Assembly: GCA_016213345.1 (NCBI GenBank)
Contig: JACRAO010000183.1
Coordinates: 1 to 8,372 of the forward strand
Origin: Bdellovibrio sp.
Lineage (GTDB): Bacteria; Bdellovibrionota; UBA1018
Reading direction: 5' to 3'
Length of the DNA: 8,372 nucleotides
Shown here: piece by piece, positions 1 to 6,338 of the stretch
Layout of the letters: each line of letters opens with the position of its first letter
Position numbering within the stretch: the first letter of the stretch is position 1
Position numbers and translations under genes: made by a program
Notes under the pieces: model-generated
What the model saw: the letters and a program-made list of their open reading frames with translations, nothing else
What the model was told of the DNA's origin: nothing
Databases searched by the model: none

Positions 1-665
1 ACTAGGTCTGTCAAATAATACTCACCCTGAGTATTTCTATTAGAAAGTCTTTGACTCATTGCTTTTAGAAATGGCGATTGAAAAAAATAAATAGAAACAG
101 CAACCTCATTCGTTTGTTTTTCTCTCAAAGTAGCATCTTTTTCTTCAACAATGCGAAGTATAGATCCTTTTTTGCCTCTTCTTATTACTCTTCCGTATCC
201 CGTTGGATCTTGAAATTCTGTTGTCAAAAGCCTTAGAGATACACTTCTAGTAAGAGGTTCAGTCATTTGCAAAATAAGTTCATCTGAAATTAAAGGCAAA
301 TCCGCTGGTAATACTAAAACCGGCAGTTTTTTCGCTAAAATTTTTTCTCCCCATTCTGAATTAATGGCACACTTTGCGGCGTCTCCTGTGCCATTTTGTT
401 CTGGTTGTACAACAAAGCAGATGTTATGGACTTTGAAAATATGAGATTCGCTCACAAGCTGTTCTATTTTTTTATGTTCATGTCCCAGCACTAGAGCGAC
501 TTTGGCATGGGGGAGTGTTTCAAAGACCCTATCTAAAACATGAAACAAAAGCGCTTTGCCCCCAATTTCATGTAAAGCCTTAGGAACTTGAGATCTCATT
601 CTTTTGCCCTGTCCAGCAGCTAAAACAATTACTCCACACGAATCAGGATTTTTTTGTTTGTGCAT
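1..665 (-). CDS. glmU: GlmU-type UDP-GlcNAc pyrophosphorylase, N-terminal part (runs off left edge)
   Basis: Reading the minus strand from the ATG at 665 gives 221 open codons to the window edge. The nucleotidyltransferase signature LAAGQGKRM lies at residues 15-23, followed by PKALHEIGGK (28-37), QNGTGDA (90-96), the metal-binding Asp in LPADLPLIS (D122), DPTGYGRV (153-160), IVEEKDA (172-178) and TQGEYYLTD (212-220). In this order they are the uridylyltransferase domain of GlmU, which makes UDP-GlcNAc for peptidoglycan and LPS in the cytoplasm. The left-handed beta-helix acetyltransferase half expected in GlmU would lie outside the window, so bifunctionality cannot be confirmed. Oddity: where E. 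coli GlmU has E-I-N-T-G (N169 contacts the sugar), this protein has E-V-A-V-S, with Ala189 replacing Asn. A related sugar-1-phosphate nucleotidyltransferase is therefore possible. The start is chosen because it just precedes the GxG loop; the same frame is stopped about 40 bases upstream. No strong ribosome-binding site is seen. Confidence 0.85.
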   Translation of the reverse strand, partial: MHKQKNPDSCGVIVLAAGQGKRMRSQVPKALHEIGGKALLFHVLDRVFETLPHAKVALVLGHEHKKIEQLVSESHIFKVHNICFVVQPEQNGTGDAAKCAINSEWGEKILAKKLPVLVLPADLPLISDELILQMTEPLTRSVSLRLLTTEFQDPTGYGRVIRRGKKGSILRIVEEKDATLREKQTNEVAVSIYFFQSPFLKAMSQRLSNRNTQGEYYLTDL

Positions 666-777
666 AAGTATTGGGTTACAAAATCTTCTGACACTGATCA
701 ACCATTATTTATAAAATTTAATAGACAAAATATAGCGCTACGCATAAAATTAATCTTATAAGTTCTTATAAAAAAAG

Positions 778-805
778 TTGCGTTATTTATAGTTAGAGCT
801 AAAAT
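778..805 (+). promoter_or_regulatory. Candidate sigma-70 promoter for dksA
   Basis: TTGCGT (778-783) and TAAAAT (800-805) are separated by 16 bases, in an otherwise A/T-rich divergent spacer. They lie about 50 bases upstream of the dksA start. The -10 matches the consensus at five of six positions and the -35 is fair. This is a pattern call only. The rest of the 188-base spacer (666-853) holds no gene that I can see and must also carry the promoter for the minus-strand glmU, which I could not place. Confidence 0.4.
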
Positions 806-813
806 AAACAAAA

Positions 814-824
814 TGCACCGTGCA
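814..824. promoter_or_regulatory. Small palindrome in the dksA leader
   Basis: TGCAC-C-GTGCA is a perfect 5-base inverted repeat around a single base. It sits just downstream of the candidate dksA promoter and about 30 bases before the ATG, where an operator could act. It is short enough to be chance. The dksA ribosome-binding region that follows is unusual: AGA runs into seven consecutive G (841-847), giving a strong but homopolymeric Shine-Dalgarno six bases from the ATG at 854. Confidence 0.25.
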
Positions 825-853
825 CGAGCAAACAACAAGAGGGGGGGAACAAG

Positions 854-1216
854 ATGGAAACAAAAACAATTATAAGATTTAAAAAGCTCTTACTAGAGGA
901 GAAACAACGCTTGCTTAACAACTCAAAAAATGCCATGAAAAACGAACTTGCACTCTCTCCAGATGATTTACCAGACGAGACTGACCTAGCAGCAAGTCAA
1001 ATAAACCAAAATTTAGTTTTCAAACTCAGAGATAGAGAACGCCAACTACTTACCAAAATTGACGAAGCGTTAGCAAAAATTGAAGAAGGAACTTTTGGAG
1101 TGTGTGAGTCCTGTGAGGAACCAATTGAACCCAAACGACTCAAAGCTAGGCCATCTACCGCTCTTTGCATAGCCTGCAAGGAAAAGCAGGAACATCGTCA
1201 AAAAATTTACGCCTAA
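854..1216 (+). CDS. dksA: DksA/TraR-family zinc-finger transcription factor
   Basis: The 120-residue protein has the DksA layout: an N-terminal helix, a coiled-coil hairpin (about residues 5-75), and a four-cysteine zinc finger with CESC at 84-87 and CIAC at 105-108, joined by PKRLKARPSTAL. The coiled-coil tip carries D41-E-T-D44-L-A46, matching E. coli D71, D74 and A76. Those residues enter the RNA polymerase secondary channel, so this should be a functional DksA rather than a tip-less relative. DksA family members bind RNA polymerase and, with ppGpp, repress rRNA promoters and activate amino-acid genes in starvation. It is shorter than E. coli DksA (151 residues) because the N-terminus is trimmed. 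The start has a G-rich ribosome-binding site. No classical terminator follows; element 1 begins 26 bases after the stop. Another short DksA/TraR-family member is the only alternative. Confidence 0.9.
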   Translation: METKTIIRFKKLLLEEKQRLLNNSKNAMKNELALSPDDLPDETDLAASQINQNLVFKLRDRERQLLTKIDEALAKIEEGTFGVCESCEEPIEPKRLKARPSTALCIACKEKQEHRQKIYA

Positions 1217-1242
1217 CAACATACATAACTTTTTTAATCCTA

Positions 1243-1429
1243 TACTGGTACACGGTTAAATTAATTTTTGGTTTTTTTAAAATTATTCTATGAGTGAGGC
1301 CTTGGGAAGGCCAGGATGGCCGGAGCCCCATGGATGGGGCGACAAAGGGTCCCAGAGGCAGGATGCCGCGCCGACACCTCATAGAATAATTTTAAAAAAA
1401 CTAGAAACCAATGTCCCAGTGTACCAGTA
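1243..1429. repeat. Element 1: 187-base palindromic repeat with GC-rich hairpin core
   Basis: The ends are exact inverted repeats of 11 bases (TACTGGTACAC at 1243-1253, its complement at 1419-1429). A second perfect inverted repeat of 24 bases lies inside (1271-1294 with 1378-1401, rich in T then A). The 17-base stretches between them (1254-1270 and 1402-1418) are equal in length but only about half complementary, so the two 52-base arms form one long imperfect stem. The arms enclose an 83-base core (1295-1377) of about 69% G+C by hand count. Its architecture and core match element 2 at 7565-7806. The right end (complement GCTTACTGGTACACTG) also resembles the element 2 terminus (GCTT..CTGGT..ACAC). 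I found no flanking direct repeat, so if it inserted, the event is old or the ends have decayed. It fills most of the 314-base dksA-lon spacer, which otherwise holds only the lon leader. Confidence 0.8.
1295..1377 (+). ncRNA. Element 1 core: predicted multi-hairpin RNA with GGA loops
   Basis: Three small hairpins can be drawn on the + strand: GGCC-AGGAT-GGCC (1309-1321), GCCCC-ATGGAT-GGGGC (1325-1340) and GGC-AGGAT-GCC (1357-1367). The first two are enclosed by TTGGGA (1302-1307) pairing with TCCCAG (1350-1355, one G-U pair). A competing hairpin, GGCCTT-GGG-AAGGCC (1298-1312), is also possible. Each loop shows GGA on the same strand, which argues for function as RNA, or single-stranded DNA, read in this direction. 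The loop sequence with flanking C and G (CAGGATG) is the form known for CsrA/RsmA-binding repeats. No dedicated promoter or terminator is evident, so transcription, perhaps read-through from dksA, is an inference. Confidence 0.4.
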
Positions 1430-1519
1430 AGCAAACAAGACCTAAAGCCCTTCCCAAATCCAACCGAACAATCACTTAGAGTAGTAAAATAACTGATTTG
1501 TATACCCACGAAACGCAAT

Positions 1520-1533
1520 AGAGGATCTGGATG
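1520..1533 (+). promoter_or_regulatory. lon ribosome-binding site and start, with two GGA motifs
   Basis: AGAGGA at 1520-1525 lies five bases before the lon ATG, a good Shine-Dalgarno site that fixes the start. The stretch AGAGGATCTGGATG holds two GGA motifs, one within the Shine-Dalgarno and one running into the start codon. This is the arrangement seen in mRNAs repressed by CsrA/RsmA. That role is speculative, because GGA in a Shine-Dalgarno is also expected by default. In the preceding leader (1430-1519) only a TAAAAT at 1485-1490 resembles a -10; I see no convincing -35, heat-shock sigma or CIRCE element. Confidence 0.5.
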
Positions 1534-3957
1534 GTAACAAACTACGAAGGCGAGCAAATCGAAATTCCAAATACACTTCCACTGCTACCAGTAAGGGATA
1601 TTGTTGTTTTCCCGTACATGATTATCCCTCTTTTTGTTGGACGCGATTCATCAATAAAAAGTGTCGAAGAAGCTCTGGCACGTTCTGATCGTCTCATACT
1701 TCTTTCGTCTCAAAAAGACATCAGCGACGAACATCCAACATCAGATGGAATCTATAGATTGGGAACAATCTCCATGATCATGCGCATGAGAAAACTCCCT
1801 GATGGAAGGATCAAAATTTTAACCCAAGGCTTATGTAAAGCAAATATTGCAGAGTTTACACAAACACAACCTTATTTTGAGGTCAAAATTGACCGCATCG
1901 AAGAAAAACCACTTCCACCAATAACAGAATCTGAAGCTCTATCAAGAAACGTCAGAGAACAACTCGAAAAAGTCATTGCCTTAGGTAAAATGCTCTCTCC
2001 CGACATTCTCATGGTTTTAGATGACATTAATGATCCAGGCAGACTGGCCGATCTTGTTGCATCCAACCTAGGGCTCAAAGTCAGCGAAGCACAAATGATA
2101 CTTGAAACAATTGATCCCATTGAGCGCCTTAAAAAGATCCATGAACTGCTAGCTAGAGAAATCGAAGTGCTTTCTATTCAAGCTAAAATTCGTTCACAAG
2201 CAAAAGACGAAATGACCAAGTCCCAAAAAGAGTATTTTTTACGTGAACAAATAAGAGCCATAAAAAGCGAATTGGGCGATACTGATGCCAAGACAGAAGA
2301 AATGAGTGAACTGCGGGAAAAAGTTCTAGCCTCAAAAATGCCAGCTGAAGTTGAGCAAGAAACACTCAAACAACTGGGCCGACTTGAGAGAATGCACCCC
2401 GATGCCTCAGAAGCCTCAATGCTGCGAACATATATCGACTGGCTGATCGAAACCCCATGGAGCAAACAGACTGTTGATAATTTGGACTTAATACGTGCAA
2501 AACAAATTTTGGACGATGATCACTATAATTTGACTAAAATCAAAGAAAGAATTTTAGAATATCTTGCTGTACGAAAATTAAAAGAAAAAATGAAAGGACC
2601 TATTCTTTGCTTTACTGGTCCTCCAGGTGTAGGAAAAACATCTTTAGGCAGATCCATTGCAAGAACCATGGACAGAGAATTTGTAAGAATTTCGTTGGGT
2701 GGAATTAAAGACGAAGCAGAAATCAGAGGTCACAGACGCACTTATGTGGGTGCACTACCAGGAAGAATTATCCAAGGATTAAAACAAATTGGAACAAATA
2801 ATCCAGTTTTTGTTTTAGATGAGATTGATAAACTTGGCAGCGATTTTCGTGGAGACCCTTCTTCTGCTCTCTTAGAAGTTCTAGATCCCGAACAAAATAA
2901 CACTTTTAGAGATCACTATCTCAATGTTGCTTTTGATCTATCTCATGTCATGTTCATTGCAACATGCAATATATTGGATACCATTCCATCAGCACTTAAA
3001 GACAGAATGGAAATCATAAGTCTGCCTGGATACACTGAAGAGGAAAAATATTTTATTGCCAGGAAATATCTTATACCAAAACAACTAAACGAAAACGGCC
3101 TAAATCTAAATTTATTAGAATTTACGGATGAGTCTATTAAAATTATTATATCCAATTACACGAGAGAAGCTGGTTTAAGGAATCTAGAAAGAAATATCGC
3201 AACTATATGCAGAAAGACCGCAAAATTAGTGGCTGAAGGCAAAAAGGAAAAAACAATTATTACACCTGATTTTGTTCACAAATTTTTGGGACCTGCTATT
3301 TTTATACGCGAAGACGAACAAGAAAAAGATGAAATCGGCATTGCCACAGGTTTGGCGTGGACATCATTTGGTGGTGAGATCCTCTATGTCGAATCCACAA
3401 CCATGAAAGGGAAAGGCAATATTACACTTACAGGACAATTGGGCGAAGTTATGAAAGAATCAGGCCAAGCAGCATTAGGGCTTATTCGTTCAAGAGCAAA
3501 GGACTTTGGAATTGACGAGGAAGTCTTTGCTACCACAGACATTCATGTACATTTTCCATCTGGAGCAGTTCCTAAAGATGGTCCATCAGCAGGCATCACC
3601 ATGGCTGCGTCCATGATTTCAAGGTTAATTGGAGTTCCTATCAGAAAAGATGTCGCTATGACGGGTGAAATCACACTTACAGGGCGAGTATTGCCTATTG
3701 GCGGCCTAAAAGAAAAAGCACTTGCAGCTATGAGGCACGGTATCAAAACCATAATAATACCTGAAAAAAATAAAAAGGATCTCGAAGATATTCCCGAAGA
3801 ATACCGTGCAAACCTGACTTTTGTTCCTGTAAAAACTATGGACCAGGTTTTAGAGAAAGTCCTTAAAAGGCAATCACCCAGTCATCCTGCTAAAAAGGAA
3901 AAACATGCATCTCATAAAAAGCGGGATTCTCATACAAGACTTGATAAAGCAGCATAA
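1531..3957 (+). CDS. lon: ATP-dependent protease Lon (LonA type)
   Basis: The 808-residue protein is a complete LonA. The N-terminal substrate-binding domain (about 12-205, starting LPLLPVRDIVVFP) is followed by a helical linker with QKEYFLREQIRAIKSELG (232-249). The AAA+ module has Walker A GPPGVGKT (363-370), pore-loop region VRISLGG (385-391), Walker B VFVLDEID (426-433), sensor Asn480 and TREAGLR (544-550). The protease domain carries catalytic Ser686 in KDGPSAG and Lys729 in GLKEKA, 43 residues apart as in E. coli. Lon forms a cytoplasmic hexamer that degrades misfolded and short-lived regulatory proteins. The C-terminus beyond about residue 780 is an extra Lys/His/Ser-rich tail of roughly 28 residues, not part of the core family. 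The gene heads a probable operon with two CNNM genes: 29 bases separate its stop from the next ATG and no terminator is seen. Confidence 0.97.
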   Translation: MVTNYEGEQIEIPNTLPLLPVRDIVVFPYMIIPLFVGRDSSIKSVEEALARSDRLILLSSQKDISDEHPTSDGIYRLGTISMIMRMRKLPDGRIKILTQGLCKANIAEFTQTQPYFEVKIDRIEEKPLPPITESEALSRNVREQLEKVIALGKMLSPDILMVLDDINDPGRLADLVASNLGLKVSEAQMILETIDPIERLKKIHELLAREIEVLSIQAKIRSQAKDEMTKSQKEYFLREQIRAIKSELGDTDAKTEEMSELREKVLASKMPAEVEQETLKQLGRLERMHPDASEASMLRTYIDWLIETPWSKQTVDNLDLIRAKQILDDDHYNLTKIKERILEYLAVRKLKEKMKGPILCFTGPPGVGKTSLGRSIARTMDREFVRISLGGIKDEAEIRGHRRTYVGALPGRIIQGLKQIGTNNPVFVLDEIDKLGSDFRGDPSSALLEVLDPEQNNTFRDHYLNVAFDLSHVMFIATCNILDTIPSALKDRMEIISLPGYTEEEKYFIARKYLIPKQLNENGLNLNLLEFTDESIKIIISNYTREAGLRNLERNIATICRKTAKLVAEGKKEKTIITPDFVHKFLGPAIFIREDEQEKDEIGIATGLAWTSFGGEILYVESTTMKGKGNITLTGQLGEVMKESGQAALGLIRSRAKDFGIDEEVFATTDIHVHFPSGAVPKDGPSAGITMAASMISRLIGVPIRKDVAMTGEITLTGRVLPIGGLKEKALAAMRHGIKTIIIPEKNKKDLEDIPEEYRANLTFVPVKTMDQVLEKVLKRQSPSHPAKKEKHASHKKRDSHTRLDKAA

Positions 3958-3972
3958 AAGAGTTTAAAATAC

Positions 3973-3990
3973 ATGGCAGTAACGTTATGA
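3973..3990 (+). other. Possible five-codon leader ORF (MAVTL) overlapping the next start
   Basis: Between lon and the first CNNM gene, ATG GCA GTA ACG TTA TGA is a minimal reading frame. Its stop overlaps the CNNM ATG as ATGA (3987-3990). The CNNM start itself has no clear Shine-Dalgarno, so termination-reinitiation from a short upstream frame, or from ribosomes leaving lon, could load it. The upstream ATG also lacks a convincing ribosome-binding site, and so short a frame can arise by chance. Confidence 0.2.
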
Positions 3991-5066
3991 GCATAATATA
4001 TTTTATAATTTGTATTTTTCTAATCTCCTTTTCTGCTTTTCTATCTAGCTCTGAAGCAGCTCTGTTTAGTTTATCTCGCTTTCAGCTCAGAGCGCTTAAA
4101 GAACGCTTTAGTCCTACTTATACACGGATTAAAGCTCTCCTTGATGATCCAGGTGGAGTTCTCATCACTATCTTAGTCACAAACGAGATTGTTAATGTTT
4201 CATTAGCGACTTTAATTACACACACAACCTCAGAATACTGGAACATTCAATCTTCGTATTTTCCAGAATGGTCCATGCAAACTTGGGTAGGAATGATCGT
4301 AACAGCACCTGTTATTTTAATTTTTTGCGAGATGACACCCAAAGTAATAGGAGCAAAATTTAATCATATTGTAGCTCCACTTACTTCTACCCCACTAGGA
4401 TTTATATTTAAAATATTTACTCCACTAAGAATTTTGATTCAGTGGTGCGCACTAAAAATGTTAAAAATTTTAGGTAAAACTACACTAAAATTTCAACATC
4501 AATTAGATAAATCTATTTTACGTGAAGAAGAATTTTTATCCATTGCCGAAGAAGGACACAAAGAAGGCGCTATTCATCAAACAGAACTGGATTTGATTAA
4601 GAAAATTTTCGATTTAGATGATCGCACTGTAATTGACATATACACACCGTTGGCACAAGTATTTTCATTGCCCGCACACACGCTTATTACTTCTGCTATA
4701 AGCCAAATACAAGGAACTAATTTTTCAAGAATTCCAGTTACAGATCTCTCAAAAAAAAATATATTGGGAATACTTTATGCCAAGGATTTACTTTTTTCAA
4801 AGTTAAGTCTGGAACGCCCAGAAAAAACAATCGAAACACTCATGAGAAAGCCTCTGATAGTTTCGCCTGCAATTAGATTAAATGCCCTGTTTAGAAAATT
4901 CAAACAACAAAGCACACACTTAGCTGTTGTGACCATTGGAGGTACATCGGGAGATGTCATGGGTGTTGTCACTATGGCTGACATATTAGAACCTATTTTT
5001 GAATCTATTTTTCAGGGAAAAGCGCTAGAAGGTCCGACAAAAACACAAAGAGGCCCACACAGATGA
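3987..5066 (+). CDS. CNNM/CBS-domain membrane protein without the CorC_HlyC domain
   Basis: The 359-residue protein starts with a CNNM (DUF21) transmembrane domain. Hydrophobic segments lie at about 2-22, 55-78, 101-118 and 134-158, with the family motifs SSSEAALFSLS (20-30), LVTNEIVNV (63-71) and FCEMTPKVIGAK (113-124, where relatives usually have GE.-PK). A cytosolic pair of CBS domains follows (about 217-272 and 285-340), with RIPV and GVVTMADILEPI at the expected places. It stops at residue 359 with no CorC_HlyC module, unlike its neighbour. CNNM/CorC proteins are linked to Mg2+ and Co2+ export or resistance, with CBS domains sensing ATP-Mg. Older annotations call them haemolysins, which is not supported as a role. 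Its stop overlaps the start of the next paralogue (ATGA at 5063-5066), implying translational coupling and perhaps a heterodimer. Confidence 0.85.
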   Translation: MSIIYFIICIFLISFSAFLSSSEAALFSLSRFQLRALKERFSPTYTRIKALLDDPGGVLITILVTNEIVNVSLATLITHTTSEYWNIQSSYFPEWSMQTWVGMIVTAPVILIFCEMTPKVIGAKFNHIVAPLTSTPLGFIFKIFTPLRILIQWCALKMLKILGKTTLKFQHQLDKSILREEEFLSIAEEGHKEGAIHQTELDLIKKIFDLDDRTVIDIYTPLAQVFSLPAHTLITSAISQIQGTNFSRIPVTDLSKKNILGILYAKDLLFSKLSLERPEKTIETLMRKPLIVSPAIRLNALFRKFKQQSTHLAVVTIGGTSGDVMGVVTMADILEPIFESIFQGKALEGPTKTQRGPHR

Positions 5067-6331
5067 TGAACTTAAATCTAAACACAGCGCTTTTAGTGGC
5101 CTTACCTCTTTTACTTTTAGAAGGCTTTTTTACAGGAAGTGAAATAGCCCTACTTTCTTCAGACAAATTAAGACTTAAAACATTAGCAAGAAAGGGTTCC
5201 AGGGGAGCAGAAAAAGCATTTCAACTTTCAAAAAATCCTGAAAAAATATTTGCAACCACACTTTTCATTACAAGTCTTTCTATTGCCGGGATCTCTGCCA
5301 TAATGACACTCTTTTGTTTAATAGAATTCAACAGAGCTTCTGATTTTTTTGCTATTCTCTTTACCTCTCCAATTATTATAGTTTTTGGAGAACTTATTCC
5401 AAAAATTTTCTATAGAAAATATGCGGATCAACTAGCTCCATGGGTGGCTTGGCCAATCCATTGGACATATTTTTTCTTTTATCCAATTACCCGTTTTTTA
5501 TCTTCCTATTCGGCAGGTCTTTCACGGGCAATTAGTCCTCTAGGTGATCTACTCATAGGCAAAAGAAGAACAACACGTGACGAATTGCGCTCATTGCTTT
5601 CTGTTGAAAAAAAAGAAACAGAAATCACTTTGAGCGAAAAGAAAATGATAAAAAGAATTTTAGATTTCAAAGACACTGAAGCCAAACATGCTCTCATCCC
5701 TCTAGTTAATGTGGAAGCAATCGAAGTATCAAGTACAGCGCATGAAGCTCTTTTACGTTTCAAAAAGCATCGCCACAGCCGAATGCCGGTTTATGAAAAT
5801 CGAATTGATAATATAATTGGAGTTTTAGAATATTCTGATTTATTAACTGCACACGATTTAGAACAAAACATCAGAAATTATATTACTCATGCTTATTATG
5901 TTGCTGAAACTCAAGCGCTGCATGATTTACTTTTAGAAATGCACAAAGAAGACAATGAAATGGTAATCGTAGTGGACGAATACGGAGGTGCCATTGGGAT
6001 TATTGCTCTAGAGGATATTGTAGAAGAAATTGTTGGTGAAATTACAGACGAATATGACACCCAGACCTTGCTTTTTAAAGAGTTATCACCAAAATCGTGG
6101 GTTATTCTGGCAAAAATGGAAATTCAGAAAATAAACGAAAAAATGCATCTCAATATTCCAGAGGGGAATTACGAAACATTAGGGGGCTTTTTGTTGCAGC
6201 AATTTGGGAGAATTCCAGAAGTTGGTGATGAACTATTTTTTGAAACGCCTTTAGGATTATTAAAGTTTACCATAAAGAAAGCCTCTGAAAGGCAAATAGA
6301 GACAGTGCAAATCGAAAGAAGTACAGATTAA
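5063..6331 (+). CDS. CNNM/CBS/CorC_HlyC family transporter, full-length paralogue
   Basis: The 422-residue protein has the complete architecture. The CNNM membrane domain (about 1-160) shows FFTGSEIALLSSDKLRLK (22-39) and VFGELIPKIFYRKYAD (107-122). Two CBS domains follow at about 208-262 and 272-325, with VVDEYGGAIGIIALEDIVEE at 303-322. A C-terminal CorC_HlyC domain (about 338-420) carries the hallmark ETLGGFLLQQFGRIPEVGDE (371-390). By family knowledge it is a dimeric inner-membrane divalent-cation (Mg2+/Co2+) transporter or efflux regulator; the actual ion cannot be read from the sequence. Two ATGs stand in tandem (5063 and 5066). The first overlaps the upstream stop and is preferred for coupling, but either could be used. 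It shares fold and order with the preceding gene, so the pair arose by duplication or was recruited together. The gene converges on the HAD gene with seven bases between the stops and no obvious terminator. Confidence 0.9.
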   Translation: MMNLNLNTALLVALPLLLLEGFFTGSEIALLSSDKLRLKTLARKGSRGAEKAFQLSKNPEKIFATTLFITSLSIAGISAIMTLFCLIEFNRASDFFAILFTSPIIIVFGELIPKIFYRKYADQLAPWVAWPIHWTYFFFYPITRFLSSYSAGLSRAISPLGDLLIGKRRTTRDELRSLLSVEKKETEITLSEKKMIKRILDFKDTEAKHALIPLVNVEAIEVSSTAHEALLRFKKHRHSRMPVYENRIDNIIGVLEYSDLLTAHDLEQNIRNYITHAYYVAETQALHDLLLEMHKEDNEMVIVVDEYGGAIGIIALEDIVEEIVGEITDEYDTQTLLFKELSPKSWVILAKMEIQKINEKMHLNIPEGNYETLGGFLLQQFGRIPEVGDELFFETPLGLLKFTIKKASERQIETVQIERSTD

Positions 6332-6338
6332 CTCTCTC

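Noticed and set aside
1309..1367. Repeated CCAGGATGG words as a CRISPR array
   Set aside because: Copies are short, irregularly spaced, parts of different hairpins, and lack uniform spacers or cas genes.
1243..1429. Integron attC site
   Set aside because: The long palindrome suggested it, but no paired RYYYAAC/GTTRRRY core sites were found and neighbouring genes are housekeeping, not cassettes.
1243..1429. Ordinary intrinsic terminator of dksA
   Set aside because: The structure is far too long, its T-tract lies on the 5' side of the + strand, and its core is shared with element 2, which already follows a proper terminator.
1155..1557. Two minus-strand open frames (1155-1382 and 1288-1557) across element 1
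   Set aside because: They overlap dksA, the palindrome and the lon start, have no recognisable domain or ribosome-binding site, and their length comes from the stop-poor GC-rich core.
3987..6331. Haemolysin genes
   Set aside because: CNNM/CBS proteins are often labelled haemolysins, but nothing in the sequence supports a toxin; the domain content indicates membrane ion transport.
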